DNA of 51,333 nucleotides from Gemmatimonadaceae bacterium (GTDB taxonomy: Bacteria > Gemmatimonadota > Gemmatimonadetes > Gemmatimonadales > Gemmatimonadaceae). How positions within the stretch are numbered: position 1 is the first letter of the stretch; the number at the start of each line of letters is the position of its first letter. Shown here one piece after another: positions 9,220 to 17,903 of the stretch. The translations under genes were made by a program, and so were the position numbers. The DNA is taken from contig JANWLO010000060.1 of assembly GCA_025450815.1 (NCBI GenBank), forward strand, positions 1-51,333. The letters run 5' to 3'. The notes below the pieces were generated by a model, which saw only the letters and a program-made list of their open reading frames with translations, was not told the DNA's origin and made no database searches.

Positions 9220-10036
9220 GCGAGCCGCAGCTCTCCCCAGGAAGAACGCCGCCCGCCCACGCCGGCCGAGCGAACGCCACGCCGACTCCGGTGAGCGGCT
9301 CGATAACGTCTCCCGCGCTTACCACGACCTTCGGAGCGTGATCGTCTGGGGACAGCTCCCCCCCGGATCGCGCATCTCCGAGCGCGTCATCGCCGAACGC
9401 CTCGGGCTGAGCCGCACACCCGTGCGTAGCGCCCTCCACCGCCTCGAGCAGGAAGGATTCATCGCTTCCGCCGGCCAGGGTCGCGAGCGCCGGCTCATCG
9501 TCGCCCCCCTCACCCTGGATGACGGCGAAGAACTCTTCCAGATCGTCGGACACCTCGAGGGGCTCGCAGCTCGCACCGCCGCGATGCTACCGCCCGCGCG
9601 CCGCAGAGAGCTCGCTTCCCAAATGCGCGAGCTCAATCGCGAGCTGGCTACGCAATCGCATAATCGCGGCGCCGCCGCGCGATTCTTCGAGCTCGATCTC
9701 CACTTCCACGAGACGTACGTGAACTCCGTGGTCGGCCCCCGCCTGCTCACGCTGCATCGAGCCATCAAGCCGCAGTGCGAGAGGTACACGCGACTGTACG
9801 TGAGCGTGCTGCTGGATGAGCTGCCGACCTCAGTGAAGGAACACGAGGTCATCGCCGCCACTATCGCCCGCGGTGATCCCGACGCCGCGCAGGCCGCTGT
9901 GGAGACGAACTGGAACAACGCCGCGGCGAGACTCGCACGCATCATCGCTCAGCACGGCGAGCGTGGAAGCTGGGCCGGCGCCCGCGACGACGAACGCCCG
10001 GCGCCGCGCTCGCGCTCGGGAGCACGAGCGCGCTAG
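9215..10036 (+). CDS. GntR-family transcriptional regulator, FCD (FadR) subfamily
   Basis: A DNA-binding regulator. The winged helix is visible at AYHDLRSVIVWGQLPPGSRI, then SERVIAERLGLSRTPVRSAL and HRLEQEGFI. An all-helical FCD ligand-binding domain follows, with FELDLHFHETYV and, near the C-terminus, EHEVIAATIARGDPDAAQ; its D/H residues normally bind a metal and a small organic acid. The ORF track starts at 9113 (ATG), but the first 34 residues look unlike the family and would run through the 9206 palindrome, so I prefer GTG 9215; 9113 stays possible. It is divergent from the GNAT-permease operon and lies 5 bp before the VanX-fusion gene. It probably responds to an amino-acid-derived acid and regulates both operons of this region. 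Confidence 0.88.
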   Translation: MQRAAALPRKNAARPRRPSERHADSGERLDNVSRAYHDLRSVIVWGQLPPGSRISERVIAERLGLSRTPVRSALHRLEQEGFIASAGQGRERRLIVAPLTLDDGEELFQIVGHLEGLAARTAAMLPPARRRELASQMRELNRELATQSHNRGAAARFFELDLHFHETYVNSVVGPRLLTLHRAIKPQCERYTRLYVSVLLDELPTSVKEHEVIAATIARGDPDAAQAAVETNWNNAAARLARIIAQHGERGSWAGARDDERPAPRSRSGARAR

Positions 10037-10041
10037 CACCC

Positions 10042-12381
10042 ATGTTCCGCGCACGCATCCGCTCCACCCTCGCCGCACTGTTTGGACTCGCCGCGATTGC
10101 CGGCGCCGCGCGCTCACAATCGCGCGCCGCGACCATCGAACCCGACAGCCAGCACGCTCCCACGGTCGCGTTCCTGACCCAGGCGATCACTCAGGAGATG
10201 CGCGATCTGCAGCTGCCGGCCCTCTCAATCGCACTCGTCGACGGCAACCGTATCGTGTGGGCACGCGGATTCGGCACCTCCGACTCGGCGCGCCACCTCA
10301 GCGCGAACGCGGAAACCGTCTATCGCGTGGGCGCAGTCTCGTCGCTCTTCACTGTGCTCGGCGTCATGCAGCTCGCGGAACGGAAGCGAATCGATCTCGA
10401 TTCTCCCGTAACGCGCTATCTACCGAACTTTCATCCGTCGAATCCGTTCGGCACGACGATCAGTGTCCGCCAGCTCCTGTCACAACGTTCCGGGCTCGTG
10501 CGCGAGCCGCCGGTCGGTGGCTACTCCGATACCACCGCGCCGTCGCTGGCCCGAACCGTGATGAGCCTGAACGCGACGAGCGTCGTAGTGGCACCCGGAA
10601 GTCGCGTGAAGTACTCGAATGCCGGAATGGCGACCGCCGGATACGTTATCGAGCGCGTGACGCGCCAGCCATTCGCATCGTACGTCGCTCGAAACGTGCT
10701 CGCCCCGATGGGGATGCACGAGAGCGCGTTCCAGCCAACGACGGCGCTCGAATCGCGGCTCGCCACCGCGTACCTCTGGACGTACGACGGCCGTCGCATC
10801 ACCGCTCCCCGCTTTCGGCCAGGCGAATCGCCTGCCACCGGACTCTATACCACCGTCACTGACCTGGGCCGTTTCATGTCCGCAACGCTCGCGGCGCCGG
10901 GAGCGAAGGACGACGTCGGCTTTCGCGTCGACACCCTCGACGGGATGCGCGAGCTCGCGCAGGAGGGATCCATTTACGGATTCTCCTCCGCGCTACAGAT
11001 GCTTCCCGGCGAGCGGCTGGGGGTAGTCGTCATCACGACGCTCGATGCAACCAACACCGTAGCCGCGCGCATTGCCAAATCCGCTCTTCGTGCGATGGTC
11101 GCGTCCAGGCGGAAGGCGCCGATGCCCTTGTGGGTCACGACCACTCCGGTAGCAGCGCGCGACGCCGCGCGACTCGAGGGACGCTACACCACCGGGGACT
11201 CTGCCATCGAGCTCACGTATCTCACCGCTCCCTCGGACAGCGATGCGAGTGCGGCGCAGCTTGTCGAGCGATCGACGGCTGGTGGTACGCGCGGCACGCT
11301 CCGCCTGCTTGGCGACACGCTCGTGCGCGACGATCGGCTTGGATTCGGCACGCGACTCGTGCCGCGTTCCGACACGCTGATCGCCACGTCACGGAGTTTC
11401 GTCCGCGAAGCTGACGCCAAGCCCTCCGGCACTCCGCCGCAGCTCCGGCGGCTCGTTGGCGAGTATGGCTGGGATCACGACATCCTCTACATCCTGGAGG
11501 ATCGAGGCCGTCTCGACGCGCTCACTCGCTGGTTTTATCAGTCACCCCTCGAGCGCACATCCGATTCGACATTCCGCTTCCCTGTGGGGTCGCACTTCGA
11601 TTCCGAACCGGTCGTCTTTGCATTCGACGGCGCCGGCGCGGTGACCGGACTGCGGATCGGTGGGCGCTGGCTCCCTCGGCGCGCGATCGGCCCCGCCTCC
11701 GGAAATCAGCTTCACGTGACGCCCGTGCGGCCGATAGCCGATCTCGAGAGCGAGGCGCGAGCGGCCACGCCGCCTCGCGAGACGCCGCATCCGCGCGCGG
11801 CCGACCTCGTGGAGCTCGTGTCGCTCGACAGCACCATTCACCTGGAAATTCGCTACGCGACGACGAACAACTTCCTGGGCACGCGCTTCTATCCGCAGGC
11901 GCGCGCATTTCTCGAGCGCCCGGCAGCCGAGGCGCTGGTGCGCGCGCATCGCGCACTGAAGAAGTCCGGTTACGGCATTCTCGTCCACGACAGTTATCGG
12001 CCATGGTACGTGACGCGGATGTTCTGGGATGCGGTTCCGGCGGACAAGAAGATCTTCGTCGCGGACCCAGCGGATGGCTCGCGCCACAATCGCGGCGCGG
12101 CCGCCGACATCTCGCTGTACGACCTCGCCACCGGCAAGCCGGTGGACATGGTCAGCACGTACGACGAAACGTCGGACCGCGCGTTCGCGAACTATCCGGG
12201 CGGTACGTCGCTCGAGCGCTGGCTTCGCGCACTCCTGCGCCACGCCATGGAGGCCGAGGGCTTCACGGTGTATCACGCCGAGTGGTGGCACTTCGACTAC
12301 AAGGGGTGGAACGAGTACCCGATTCTCAACATCCCTTACGACCAGATTCCGAGCGGAGTTACTGCTCCCCGGACACCTTGA
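10042..12381 (+). CDS. Secreted fusion: beta-lactamase-like domain (active site lost) plus VanX-type D-Ala-D-Ala dipeptidase
   Basis: A 779-residue exported protein (signal peptide LAALFGLAAIAGAARSQS). Residues of about 45-360 have the class C beta-lactamase/penicillin-binding fold, including the conserved YSN (191-193). The expected S-x-x-K motif reads VGAVSSLFT (97-101), so both nucleophilic Ser and Lys appear replaced. A middle region of about 380-560 resembles the C-terminal extensions of such proteins. Residues of about 600-775 form an M15D dipeptidase of the VanX type, with HDSYRPW, the zinc motif HNRGAAAD (His682, Asp689) and EWWHFDYKGW (Glu747, His750), all intact. I infer periplasmic release of D-alanine from dipeptides, with the dead domain as binding module. 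It is probably co-transcribed with the regulator. Confidence 0.87.
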   Translation: MFRARIRSTLAALFGLAAIAGAARSQSRAATIEPDSQHAPTVAFLTQAITQEMRDLQLPALSIALVDGNRIVWARGFGTSDSARHLSANAETVYRVGAVSSLFTVLGVMQLAERKRIDLDSPVTRYLPNFHPSNPFGTTISVRQLLSQRSGLVREPPVGGYSDTTAPSLARTVMSLNATSVVVAPGSRVKYSNAGMATAGYVIERVTRQPFASYVARNVLAPMGMHESAFQPTTALESRLATAYLWTYDGRRITAPRFRPGESPATGLYTTVTDLGRFMSATLAAPGAKDDVGFRVDTLDGMRELAQEGSIYGFSSALQMLPGERLGVVVITTLDATNTVAARIAKSALRAMVASRRKAPMPLWVTTTPVAARDAARLEGRYTTGDSAIELTYLTAPSDSDASAAQLVERSTAGGTRGTLRLLGDTLVRDDRLGFGTRLVPRSDTLIATSRSFVREADAKPSGTPPQLRRLVGEYGWDHDILYILEDRGRLDALTRWFYQSPLERTSDSTFRFPVGSHFDSEPVVFAFDGAGAVTGLRIGGRWLPRRAIGPASGNQLHVTPVRPIADLESEARAATPPRETPHPRAADLVELVSLDSTIHLEIRYATTNNFLGTRFYPQARAFLERPAAEALVRAHRALKKSGYGILVHDSYRPWYVTRMFWDAVPADKKIFVADPADGSRHNRGAAADISLYDLATGKPVDMVSTYDETSDRAFANYPGGTSLERWLRALLRHAMEAEGFTVYHAEWWHFDYKGWNEYPILNIPYDQIPSGVTAPRTP

Positions 12382-14560
12382 ACTGCTTGTTCAGGTAGTC
12401 CACCGTGGCGGAGTCCGCCATGAGCCACGAGTGATATCGCAGAAAGCCGTGAATCTCATCCGGGATCACGAGCTCCTCGAACGGAACCCCCACCGCCTGC
12501 AGCCGTCGCGCGATGTCCACCGTTTGGTGGAACGACACGTTCCGATCATCGTCGCCCTGAATCAGAAGTACTGGGCTTTTCCAGGTGGCCATCGACGCGA
12601 CCGGCGATGACGCCCACGCTACGTCCATCGCGCGCTTGATGTCGCCCTTCTCGTAACGCGACTGCTCATCGGTGAAGTAGCGCCCGATGTCGGCCGCCCA
12701 GTCGTGCACGCCGTGGAAATCCACGCCGGCCTTGAACACGTCCGAGTTGCGGGCAAGAGCGAGCGCAGTGAGATATCCGCCATACGAGCCGCCCCAGATG
12801 CCAATGCGCGATGCATCCACCTCGCGCAGCGCGCGCAGGTATGCCGCGCCGGCCTGCACGTCCTGATACTCCGATGCGCCCCACGGTCCAGCGTGCGCCG
12901 GATTGTGGAATCGCTCTCCATAACCAATGCCGAGCCGATAGTTCACCGACAGCACGACATAGCCGTGGTTCGCGAGATACTGATTCACTGCGTACCCGTT
13001 CGAGTAGTAGTTCATGTAGTGCCAGCCGAGCAGCATCTGACGCGGCGGGCCGCCGTGGACGAAGATGATGCCCGGCTTCTTCGCGCTCGCCGTTGCTCCC
13101 GCTCGCGCGAAGAGTTGGCCGTGCACTACGGTTCCGTCTGCGGCGCGAAAGACGACGGGCTTCGGAATTACGAGCTCCGATTCAGGGAAGCTCTTCGGCA
13201 CGACCTCGCTGCCAATGGCGCGAACGGCGCCTCCGGCAATCGGGACCACCATCGGGAGAGGAGAGCGCTGCGCTCCGGCGCCGATGAAGGCGACGGTGTT
13301 GCCATCACCAGTGATCAGCGGCTGCCACTCGAGTCCATCGCCCGGTGTGAGAGCGACCGGTACCGCGCGGTCGGCGGGCACTGAGTAGAGATGGCGCCGG
13401 TCGAAGTCACCAGCGCTGGTTCCGGTGTTCGCGTTGTAGACGATGGTGTTGCCGTCGCGGGACGTGGTGACGTACTCCACCATGAATTTCCCGGGCGTCA
13501 GTAGCGTTGGCGTGCCACCCGCGTCCGGAATCGAGTAGAGGTGCGGCCATCCGTCGAGCGTACTCAGAAAAACGATGCGACCACTCGTGCTCCACGACAG
13601 ATTCGCTTCACCAGCGGTGTTGGGAATGGAACCGAGCAGCGTGTTCGGGCTCTTCCACACTGCGTGGCCTTCCCTTGTCGCCACATCCGCTATCCAGATG
13701 GCCCACGGCGCGGGATGCCGATCGAGCAAGGTCTCCGGCGCTCCGCCCGTTCCGGGCTGCCGTACGAACGCGATGCGCTTTCCGTCGGCTGACCAGCGTG
13801 GCGAATCATCGTGCGAAGTGGAGGGCGCGAGATATTCGATCGGCGCGGAATCGGATGTAAAAACGCCAATGAAACTGTGGTCACCGCGATCGGAGACGAA
13901 GGCCAGACGGTCTCCCGACGGCGACCATACCGGCGATTCACTCGCGCCGCGCGCGAAGAACAGCTGCTTCGGCGAAGCCGAGCTGTCGAGCGTCGCGATC
14001 CATATCTGATGGTCCTTCGTGAACGCGACGCGATCGCCGCGCGGCGAAAGCACGGGCTCGTCGCCATCGGCGATGAGCTTAGGCTGCTGCGGCTTCTCAC
14101 CGGCGAACGAAGCGGCCCAGATCTCCACCTTTGGCTGCGCTGCGAGATGCGCCGGGTCAGGCTCCAGTCCGCCCTCGGCCGGCCAGTTGGCGTCGTGATC
14201 GCCGCCACGAACGTACACGATGTATTTGCCGTCGGCGCTGATCGAGAGCTGCGTGAGCTCCTGTCCGTCATCGGCGCGATAGTCAGTGATCTGACGCGCC
14301 TTGAAGTCCGGACCCTCGGCCGCCCAAACGTTGCGAACGCCTTGCTGATTGAATACCCACGCCATGCGAGCTCCCGTGGGCGCCGCGGTGAGCTCCTCGG
14401 TGTAGGTGTAGCTGAGGATCTGTTCGAGCGTGAACGATCCGCTCGCCGTTTGCGCAGCTGCGGCGCCGGCCGCGAGAGCCAGCGCGGAGAGAATCCAGCA
14501 CGCACGCATCGGTACGCTGAAGCGGGCATGCGCCCGCGGAGTCACGATCGAAAGTCCCAT
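12359..14560 (-). CDS. S9-family serine peptidase (acylaminoacyl-peptidase/prolyl oligopeptidase type), exported
   Basis: A 733-residue peptidase with an N-terminal beta-propeller built from PD40/WD40-like repeats (GDRVAFTKDHQIWIA, WSPSGDRLAFVSD, WSADGKRIAFVRQ) and a C-terminal alpha/beta-hydrolase domain. The catalytic triad is visible as GIWGGSYGGYL (Ser), LLIQGDDDRNVSF (Asp) and DEIHGFLRY (His). I chose ATG 14560 because AGAGGAAGAA precedes it; 14509 (MRACWILSALALAAG) would give a cleaner signal peptide, and the track start at 14614 has no support. It is the last gene of the GNAT-racemase-M20 operon, 60 bp after the M20 gene, and overlaps tail-to-tail by 23 bp with the VanX-fusion gene. 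S9C enzymes release N-acylated amino acids or short peptides, which suits the operon. Confidence 0.9.
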   Translation of the reverse strand: MGLSIVTPRAHARFSVPMRACWILSALALAAGAAAAQTASGSFTLEQILSYTYTEELTAAPTGARMAWVFNQQGVRNVWAAEGPDFKARQITDYRADDGQELTQLSISADGKYIVYVRGGDHDANWPAEGGLEPDPAHLAAQPKVEIWAASFAGEKPQQPKLIADGDEPVLSPRGDRVAFTKDHQIWIATLDSSASPKQLFFARGASESPVWSPSGDRLAFVSDRGDHSFIGVFTSDSAPIEYLAPSTSHDDSPRWSADGKRIAFVRQPGTGGAPETLLDRHPAPWAIWIADVATREGHAVWKSPNTLLGSIPNTAGEANLSWSTSGRIVFLSTLDGWPHLYSIPDAGGTPTLLTPGKFMVEYVTTSRDGNTIVYNANTGTSAGDFDRRHLYSVPADRAVPVALTPGDGLEWQPLITGDGNTVAFIGAGAQRSPLPMVVPIAGGAVRAIGSEVVPKSFPESELVIPKPVVFRAADGTVVHGQLFARAGATASAKKPGIIFVHGGPPRQMLLGWHYMNYYSNGYAVNQYLANHGYVVLSVNYRLGIGYGERFHNPAHAGPWGASEYQDVQAGAAYLRALREVDASRIGIWGGSYGGYLTALALARNSDVFKAGVDFHGVHDWAADIGRYFTDEQSRYEKGDIKRAMDVAWASSPVASMATWKSPVLLIQGDDDRNVSFHQTVDIARRLQAVGVPFEELVIPDEIHGFLRYHSWLMADSATVDYLNKQFKVSGEQ

Positions 14561-14620
14561 TTCTTCCTCTGAATCCGAAGAGTGTGTAGCGTTGAATTGT
14601 CGTTTGTCGCGCATGACGAG

Positions 14621-15811
14621 TCAGTACGGATGGCGCGCGCCCACGCGCGCGCACTCGGCCAGCACCGCCGCGCCGATGAAGAGCGCGCCCTCCGCCGCGT
14701 AAAACGCTGGCGAGTGTGCTGGAATCGCGCGAGTGCCGGGCTCGCGCGCGCCGACGCGCATGAAGCAGCCCGGCATGCGCTCCATGTACATCGCGAAGTC
14801 CTCACCGCCCATGTTCATGTTGGGGAGCGCGACGAGCGCATCGAGACCGAGCACGTTCGTGACGGCCTCGCGCGCGGCAGCAGCGATCTGCGGGGGATTC
14901 ACGATCGGTGGCGTACCAGCGGAGAGCTGAACGGAGGCCGTGAGGTCGTAGGCCGCGGCCATTGCCTCCGCCATGCGCCGCAACTCCGTGCCGAGCAGAG
15001 TGCGCGCGGCGGGCGTGGTCGCGCGGATCGTTCCGGTAAGCTCTGCACGATCGGGGATGACGTTCGATGCGCTTCCCGCGACGATGGTTCCTACCGTGAC
15101 GACGCCTGGCTCCGCCGGATCGAGCCGGCGCGATACTATCGTTTGCAGCGCACCGACCAGCGCAGCGGCACCGACGATGGGATCGTGAGATTCGTGCGGC
15201 CGCGCACCGTGCGCGCCTGCGCCCGTGACGATGATCGTGAAGCTGTCCGTGGACGCGGCGAGCGGTCCCGCCTGCGCAACCACCTGTCCGACATCGAAGC
15301 GCCGGTCGACGTGCCCACCGAAAATCATCTGTGCGTCGTCGAGAGCGCCGCTCTCGAGGACGGCGGCGGCGCCCTCGCCCAGCTCCTCCGCGGGCTGAAG
15401 GATCACGAGAACATCCCTCTCCGCCGGATTCGCTACGAGCAGCCGAGCGGCACCCACCGCCCACGACGCGTGCACATCGTGACCGCACGCGTGCATCACA
15501 CCGGGAGTCTCCGAAGCGAAGTCGAGTCCCGTGGCTTCGGTGATCGGTAGCGCATCGATGTCACCGCGAAGTGCGATCGCCGGCCCGCTGCGCGTGCGTC
15601 CGGGGACGCGCGCAACGAGTCCCGTGCGAGCGACGCGCGTTACCTCGGTGATGCCCAGCTCCTGAAGCGCGCGCATGAGGCGAAGCGCGGTGGCTTCCTC
15701 CTGCCAGGAGAGCTCGGGGTGACGATGCAAGTCGCGCCGCAGATTCACGAGCGTCTCCGCAACCCCGCCGCCAAAAAGCTGGCGCACCGATTCCGGCACG
15801 TCCACCGTCAT
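14621..15811 (-). CDS. M20-family amidohydrolase (predicted N-acyl/N-succinyl-L-amino-acid hydrolase)
   Basis: A 396-residue zinc amidohydrolase of the M20D/hippurate-hydrolase group. Visible motifs are DLHRHPELSWQE, ALRGDIDALPI, GVMHACGHDVHASW (metal Cys/His), QPAEELGEGA (catalytic Glu region), GGHVDR and GGEDFAMYMERM near the C-terminus, so both metal site and lid domain look complete. There is no signal peptide from the start at 15811, so it acts in the cytoplasm. That start overlaps the racemase stop as ATGA; the longer track ORF is an in-frame extension over the racemase. In the Geobacillus N-succinylamino-acid racemase pathway an M20-type enzyme hydrolyses N-succinyl-L-amino acids; I infer this role here because the racemase and a GNAT precede it. 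Confidence 0.88.
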   Translation of the reverse strand: MTVDVPESVRQLFGGGVAETLVNLRRDLHRHPELSWQEEATALRLMRALQELGITEVTRVARTGLVARVPGRTRSGPAIALRGDIDALPITEATGLDFASETPGVMHACGHDVHASWAVGAARLLVANPAERDVLVILQPAEELGEGAAAVLESGALDDAQMIFGGHVDRRFDVGQVVAQAGPLAASTDSFTIIVTGAGAHGARPHESHDPIVGAAALVGALQTIVSRRLDPAEPGVVTVGTIVAGSASNVIPDRAELTGTIRATTPAARTLLGTELRRMAEAMAAAYDLTASVQLSAGTPPIVNPPQIAAAAREAVTNVLGLDALVALPNMNMGGEDFAMYMERMPGCFMRVGAREPGTRAIPAHSPAFYAAEGALFIGAAVLAECARVGARHPY

Positions 15812-16944
15812 GCCAGAAGCGTCTGCGTGCGGACCGTCAGGTCGTCGATTCTGTTCACATCCACGGCGACGCCGATTCCGGGCCCGTCGGGCACGCGCAC
15901 CATCCCGTTCGCATCCATCGTCCACTCCGGCGTGACGATGTCGCGAGTCCAGTATCGGGCGCTCGGGCTCACATCGCCTGGCTTGGTGAAGTTGGGCAGC
16001 GATGCCAATGCGACGTTGTACGCGCGGCCGACGCCGCTCTCGAGCATCCCGCCGCACCATACCGGAATGACGTTCCGCATGCAGAGATCGTGAATCGCAC
16101 GCGACTGCTGAAAACCGCCCACGCGTCCCGGCTTGATGTTTATTATGCGCCCGCTCTGCAGCGTGATCATGTCTTCAGCGCGATCCACGCTCGTTATGGA
16201 CTCATCGAGGCAGATAGGAGTGCGCAGAATTCGCTGCAGCTCGGCGTGCCGCACGAGATCGTCGTGCGCAAGCGGCTGCTCGATCATCATCAGCCCTAGT
16301 GAGTCCAACTGAGCGAGATGCGCTGCATCGGCGAGCGTGTAGGCGTTGTTGGCATCGGCCATGAGCGGGGCCTGCGGAAATTTCTCTCGCACTGCGCGAA
16401 CATATTCGATGTCGTGCCCGGGCTCGATCTTTATCTTCACCTTCTGATATCCCTGCGCGAGCGCCCGTCCTGCGCGCTCCACCAGCGCGGCTGGAGAGTC
16501 CTGAATGCCGAGCGAAATGCCCGTGGCGATCTCGGCGCGCGTTCCACCCAGTAGCTTGGCGAGCGGCACGCGCGCCTTTTCCGCGAAGACGGCCCAGATC
16601 CCCATCTCCACAGCCGCCTTCGCCATTTCGTGGCCGCGAAAGTTGTGCTGCAGCGCAGGGTGTACGTGCTCGGGATTCGTGAAGGTAGTGTTGAGAACGC
16701 GCGGTGCGATGTACTCGACGGTGGTGATCCACGCGGTGTCGATGGTCTCGGAGGTGTAGTTCGGCGCCTCGCCGGCGACGCACTCGCTCCAGGTCGTAGT
16801 CCCATCGGTGTCTCGCAGCTCGAGCAGCATGATGCGCCGATCGGTGCACACGCCGGACGAAATGCGGAACGGCTCCTTCAGCGGCAGGCCGATCTCCCGC
16901 AGGGTGAGGCGATTCAATCGGACCTCGTTCGTGGTACCGGTCAT
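15808..16944 (-). CDS. N-succinylamino-acid racemase / o-succinylbenzoate synthase-like (enolase superfamily)
   Basis: A 378-residue enolase-superfamily enzyme. The N-terminal capping domain (LTLREIGLPLKEPFRISSG) is followed by a barrel with the paired catalytic lysine motif KVKIKI, metal ligands ADANNAY, IEQPL and CLDES, and the second lysine in NIKPGRVGG. This residue set defines the NSAR/OSBS group, whose members racemise N-succinyl amino acids or make o-succinylbenzoate for menaquinone. No other menaquinone gene is present, while a GNAT upstream and an M20 hydrolase downstream are each coupled by 4-bp ATGA overlaps. The racemase role in turning D- into L-amino acids is therefore favoured. 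Start 16944 (MTGTTNEVRLNR) was chosen over 16974 because of the ATGA coupling. Confidence 0.9.
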   Translation of the reverse strand: MTGTTNEVRLNRLTLREIGLPLKEPFRISSGVCTDRRIMLLELRDTDGTTTWSECVAGEAPNYTSETIDTAWITTVEYIAPRVLNTTFTNPEHVHPALQHNFRGHEMAKAAVEMGIWAVFAEKARVPLAKLLGGTRAEIATGISLGIQDSPAALVERAGRALAQGYQKVKIKIEPGHDIEYVRAVREKFPQAPLMADANNAYTLADAAHLAQLDSLGLMMIEQPLAHDDLVRHAELQRILRTPICLDESITSVDRAEDMITLQSGRIINIKPGRVGGFQQSRAIHDLCMRNVIPVWCGGMLESGVGRAYNVALASLPNFTKPGDVSPSARYWTRDIVTPEWTMDANGMVRVPDGPGIGVAVDVNRIDDLTVRTQTLLA

Positions 16945-17819
16945 GTCTCCGTCGCTCGTAAAGTGTAAAAGCACCGCCCTGAATCAGGAGCGGCGGCAAA
17001 TCCTGCCACGCGGTATCCTCGTTCGAGATACCAGGTGAACGCGCGACGCGTGGTCGTGCGCCACGCCAGTGCAATATCGGGGGTGTTCGTCATCACCGCC
17101 TGTATGTCGGATGGAATTTCGACGCGGACTACCGGATCGTCCGGCAGATCCAACTGCTCGGGTGCCGATTGGCCCCCGCTCGAATTGACGATCGCTGGAC
17201 CGCGCACGGGATCGGCAGTGATCGATTCGTCCGCGATCGGCCGTTCCCGCGTGTCTGGCCCCAAGTCCCAGGCGACGACCCATCGGTCCGTTCCAAGATC
17301 CCCGTGCAGAGTGCTTCCGGTGTCCTCTCCGTAGAAGTCGATCACGTACTCCGCGGCCCGTGCGCCGAGCCGCATGAGATTGAGGAAGGCGTTGCGCGCG
17401 ACGAGCGGATCGTACGTCCAGTACATCGTGCGAATACCCATAGCGCGAAGCAGGTCGCGCTGGAAGAGCTTGAGCCGGCGCCCGATTCCGCGGTCGCGCG
17501 CCTCGCTTCGCACGGCGAGAATGTCGGACCAGTGTCCGAGCTCCCCGTCGATCACGCCCGTGAGCCCGAACACGAATCCAATGAGGGAGCCGTCATCTTC
17601 GAACGCGCCGGCGACGACACCTCCGACGCGCTGCGCAATCGTGAGGATCACGGTCGGGACCGTGCCCGTATAGTCCGCGCCCCAGATCTCGTGCTGCAGG
17701 TCGACGCACGCCTCGTACTCGGCGTTGCTCGACACGCGGCGAATCGTGATTCCGTCCGGCCCGCGAGTGGCGGCCCCCTCCTCTTCCAGCGACTTCCGGT
17801 ACGCGATGCGCTGCGTCAT
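16941..17819 (-). CDS. COG3375-type GNAT acyltransferase, paralogue 2 (candidate D-amino-acid N-succinyltransferase)
   Basis: A 292-residue GNAT protein, clearly paralogous to 8168-9043: both share ACVDLQ, GFVFGLTG, the acyl-CoA loop (here DRGIGRRL), YWTYDPL, NLMRLGARAAEY and a C-terminal SGRCFYTL-like ending. It is the first gene of the operon with NSAR and M20 hydrolase, and its stop overlaps the NSAR start as ATGA. By analogy with the Geobacillus kaustophilus pathway it would use succinyl-CoA to N-succinylate D-amino acids, making the substrate for the racemase; that is inference from context, not residues. The GTGGTATACCAC palindrome lies about 85 bp upstream. The ATG at 17819 has no strong ribosome-binding site. 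Confidence 0.83.
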   Translation of the reverse strand: MTQRIAYRKSLEEEGAATRGPDGITIRRVSSNAEYEACVDLQHEIWGADYTGTVPTVILTIAQRVGGVVAGAFEDDGSLIGFVFGLTGVIDGELGHWSDILAVRSEARDRGIGRRLKLFQRDLLRAMGIRTMYWTYDPLVARNAFLNLMRLGARAAEYVIDFYGEDTGSTLHGDLGTDRWVVAWDLGPDTRERPIADESITADPVRGPAIVNSSGGQSAPEQLDLPDDPVVRVEIPSDIQAVMTNTPDIALAWRTTTRRAFTWYLERGYRVAGFAAAPDSGRCFYTLRATET

Positions 17820-17903
17820 CTAAGGCGCAGGAGTTCCGCAGGGTCGCGCAGTCGGGCTTCGTGGTGCATCATGGGGTTGCTCTCGTGTGTATTGTGCCGA
17901 CTG

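Noticed and set aside
10042-12381. Reading the beta-lactamase/VanX fusion as an antibiotic-resistance gene
   Set aside because: The beta-lactamase-like domain lacks Ser and Lys of S-x-x-K, and there is no VanH/VanA ligase; the context is amino-acid scavenging.
15808-16944. Calling the enolase-superfamily gene menC
   Set aside because: No menaquinone genes are nearby, while a GNAT and an M20 hydrolase are translationally coupled to it, favouring NSAR function; dual function remains possible.
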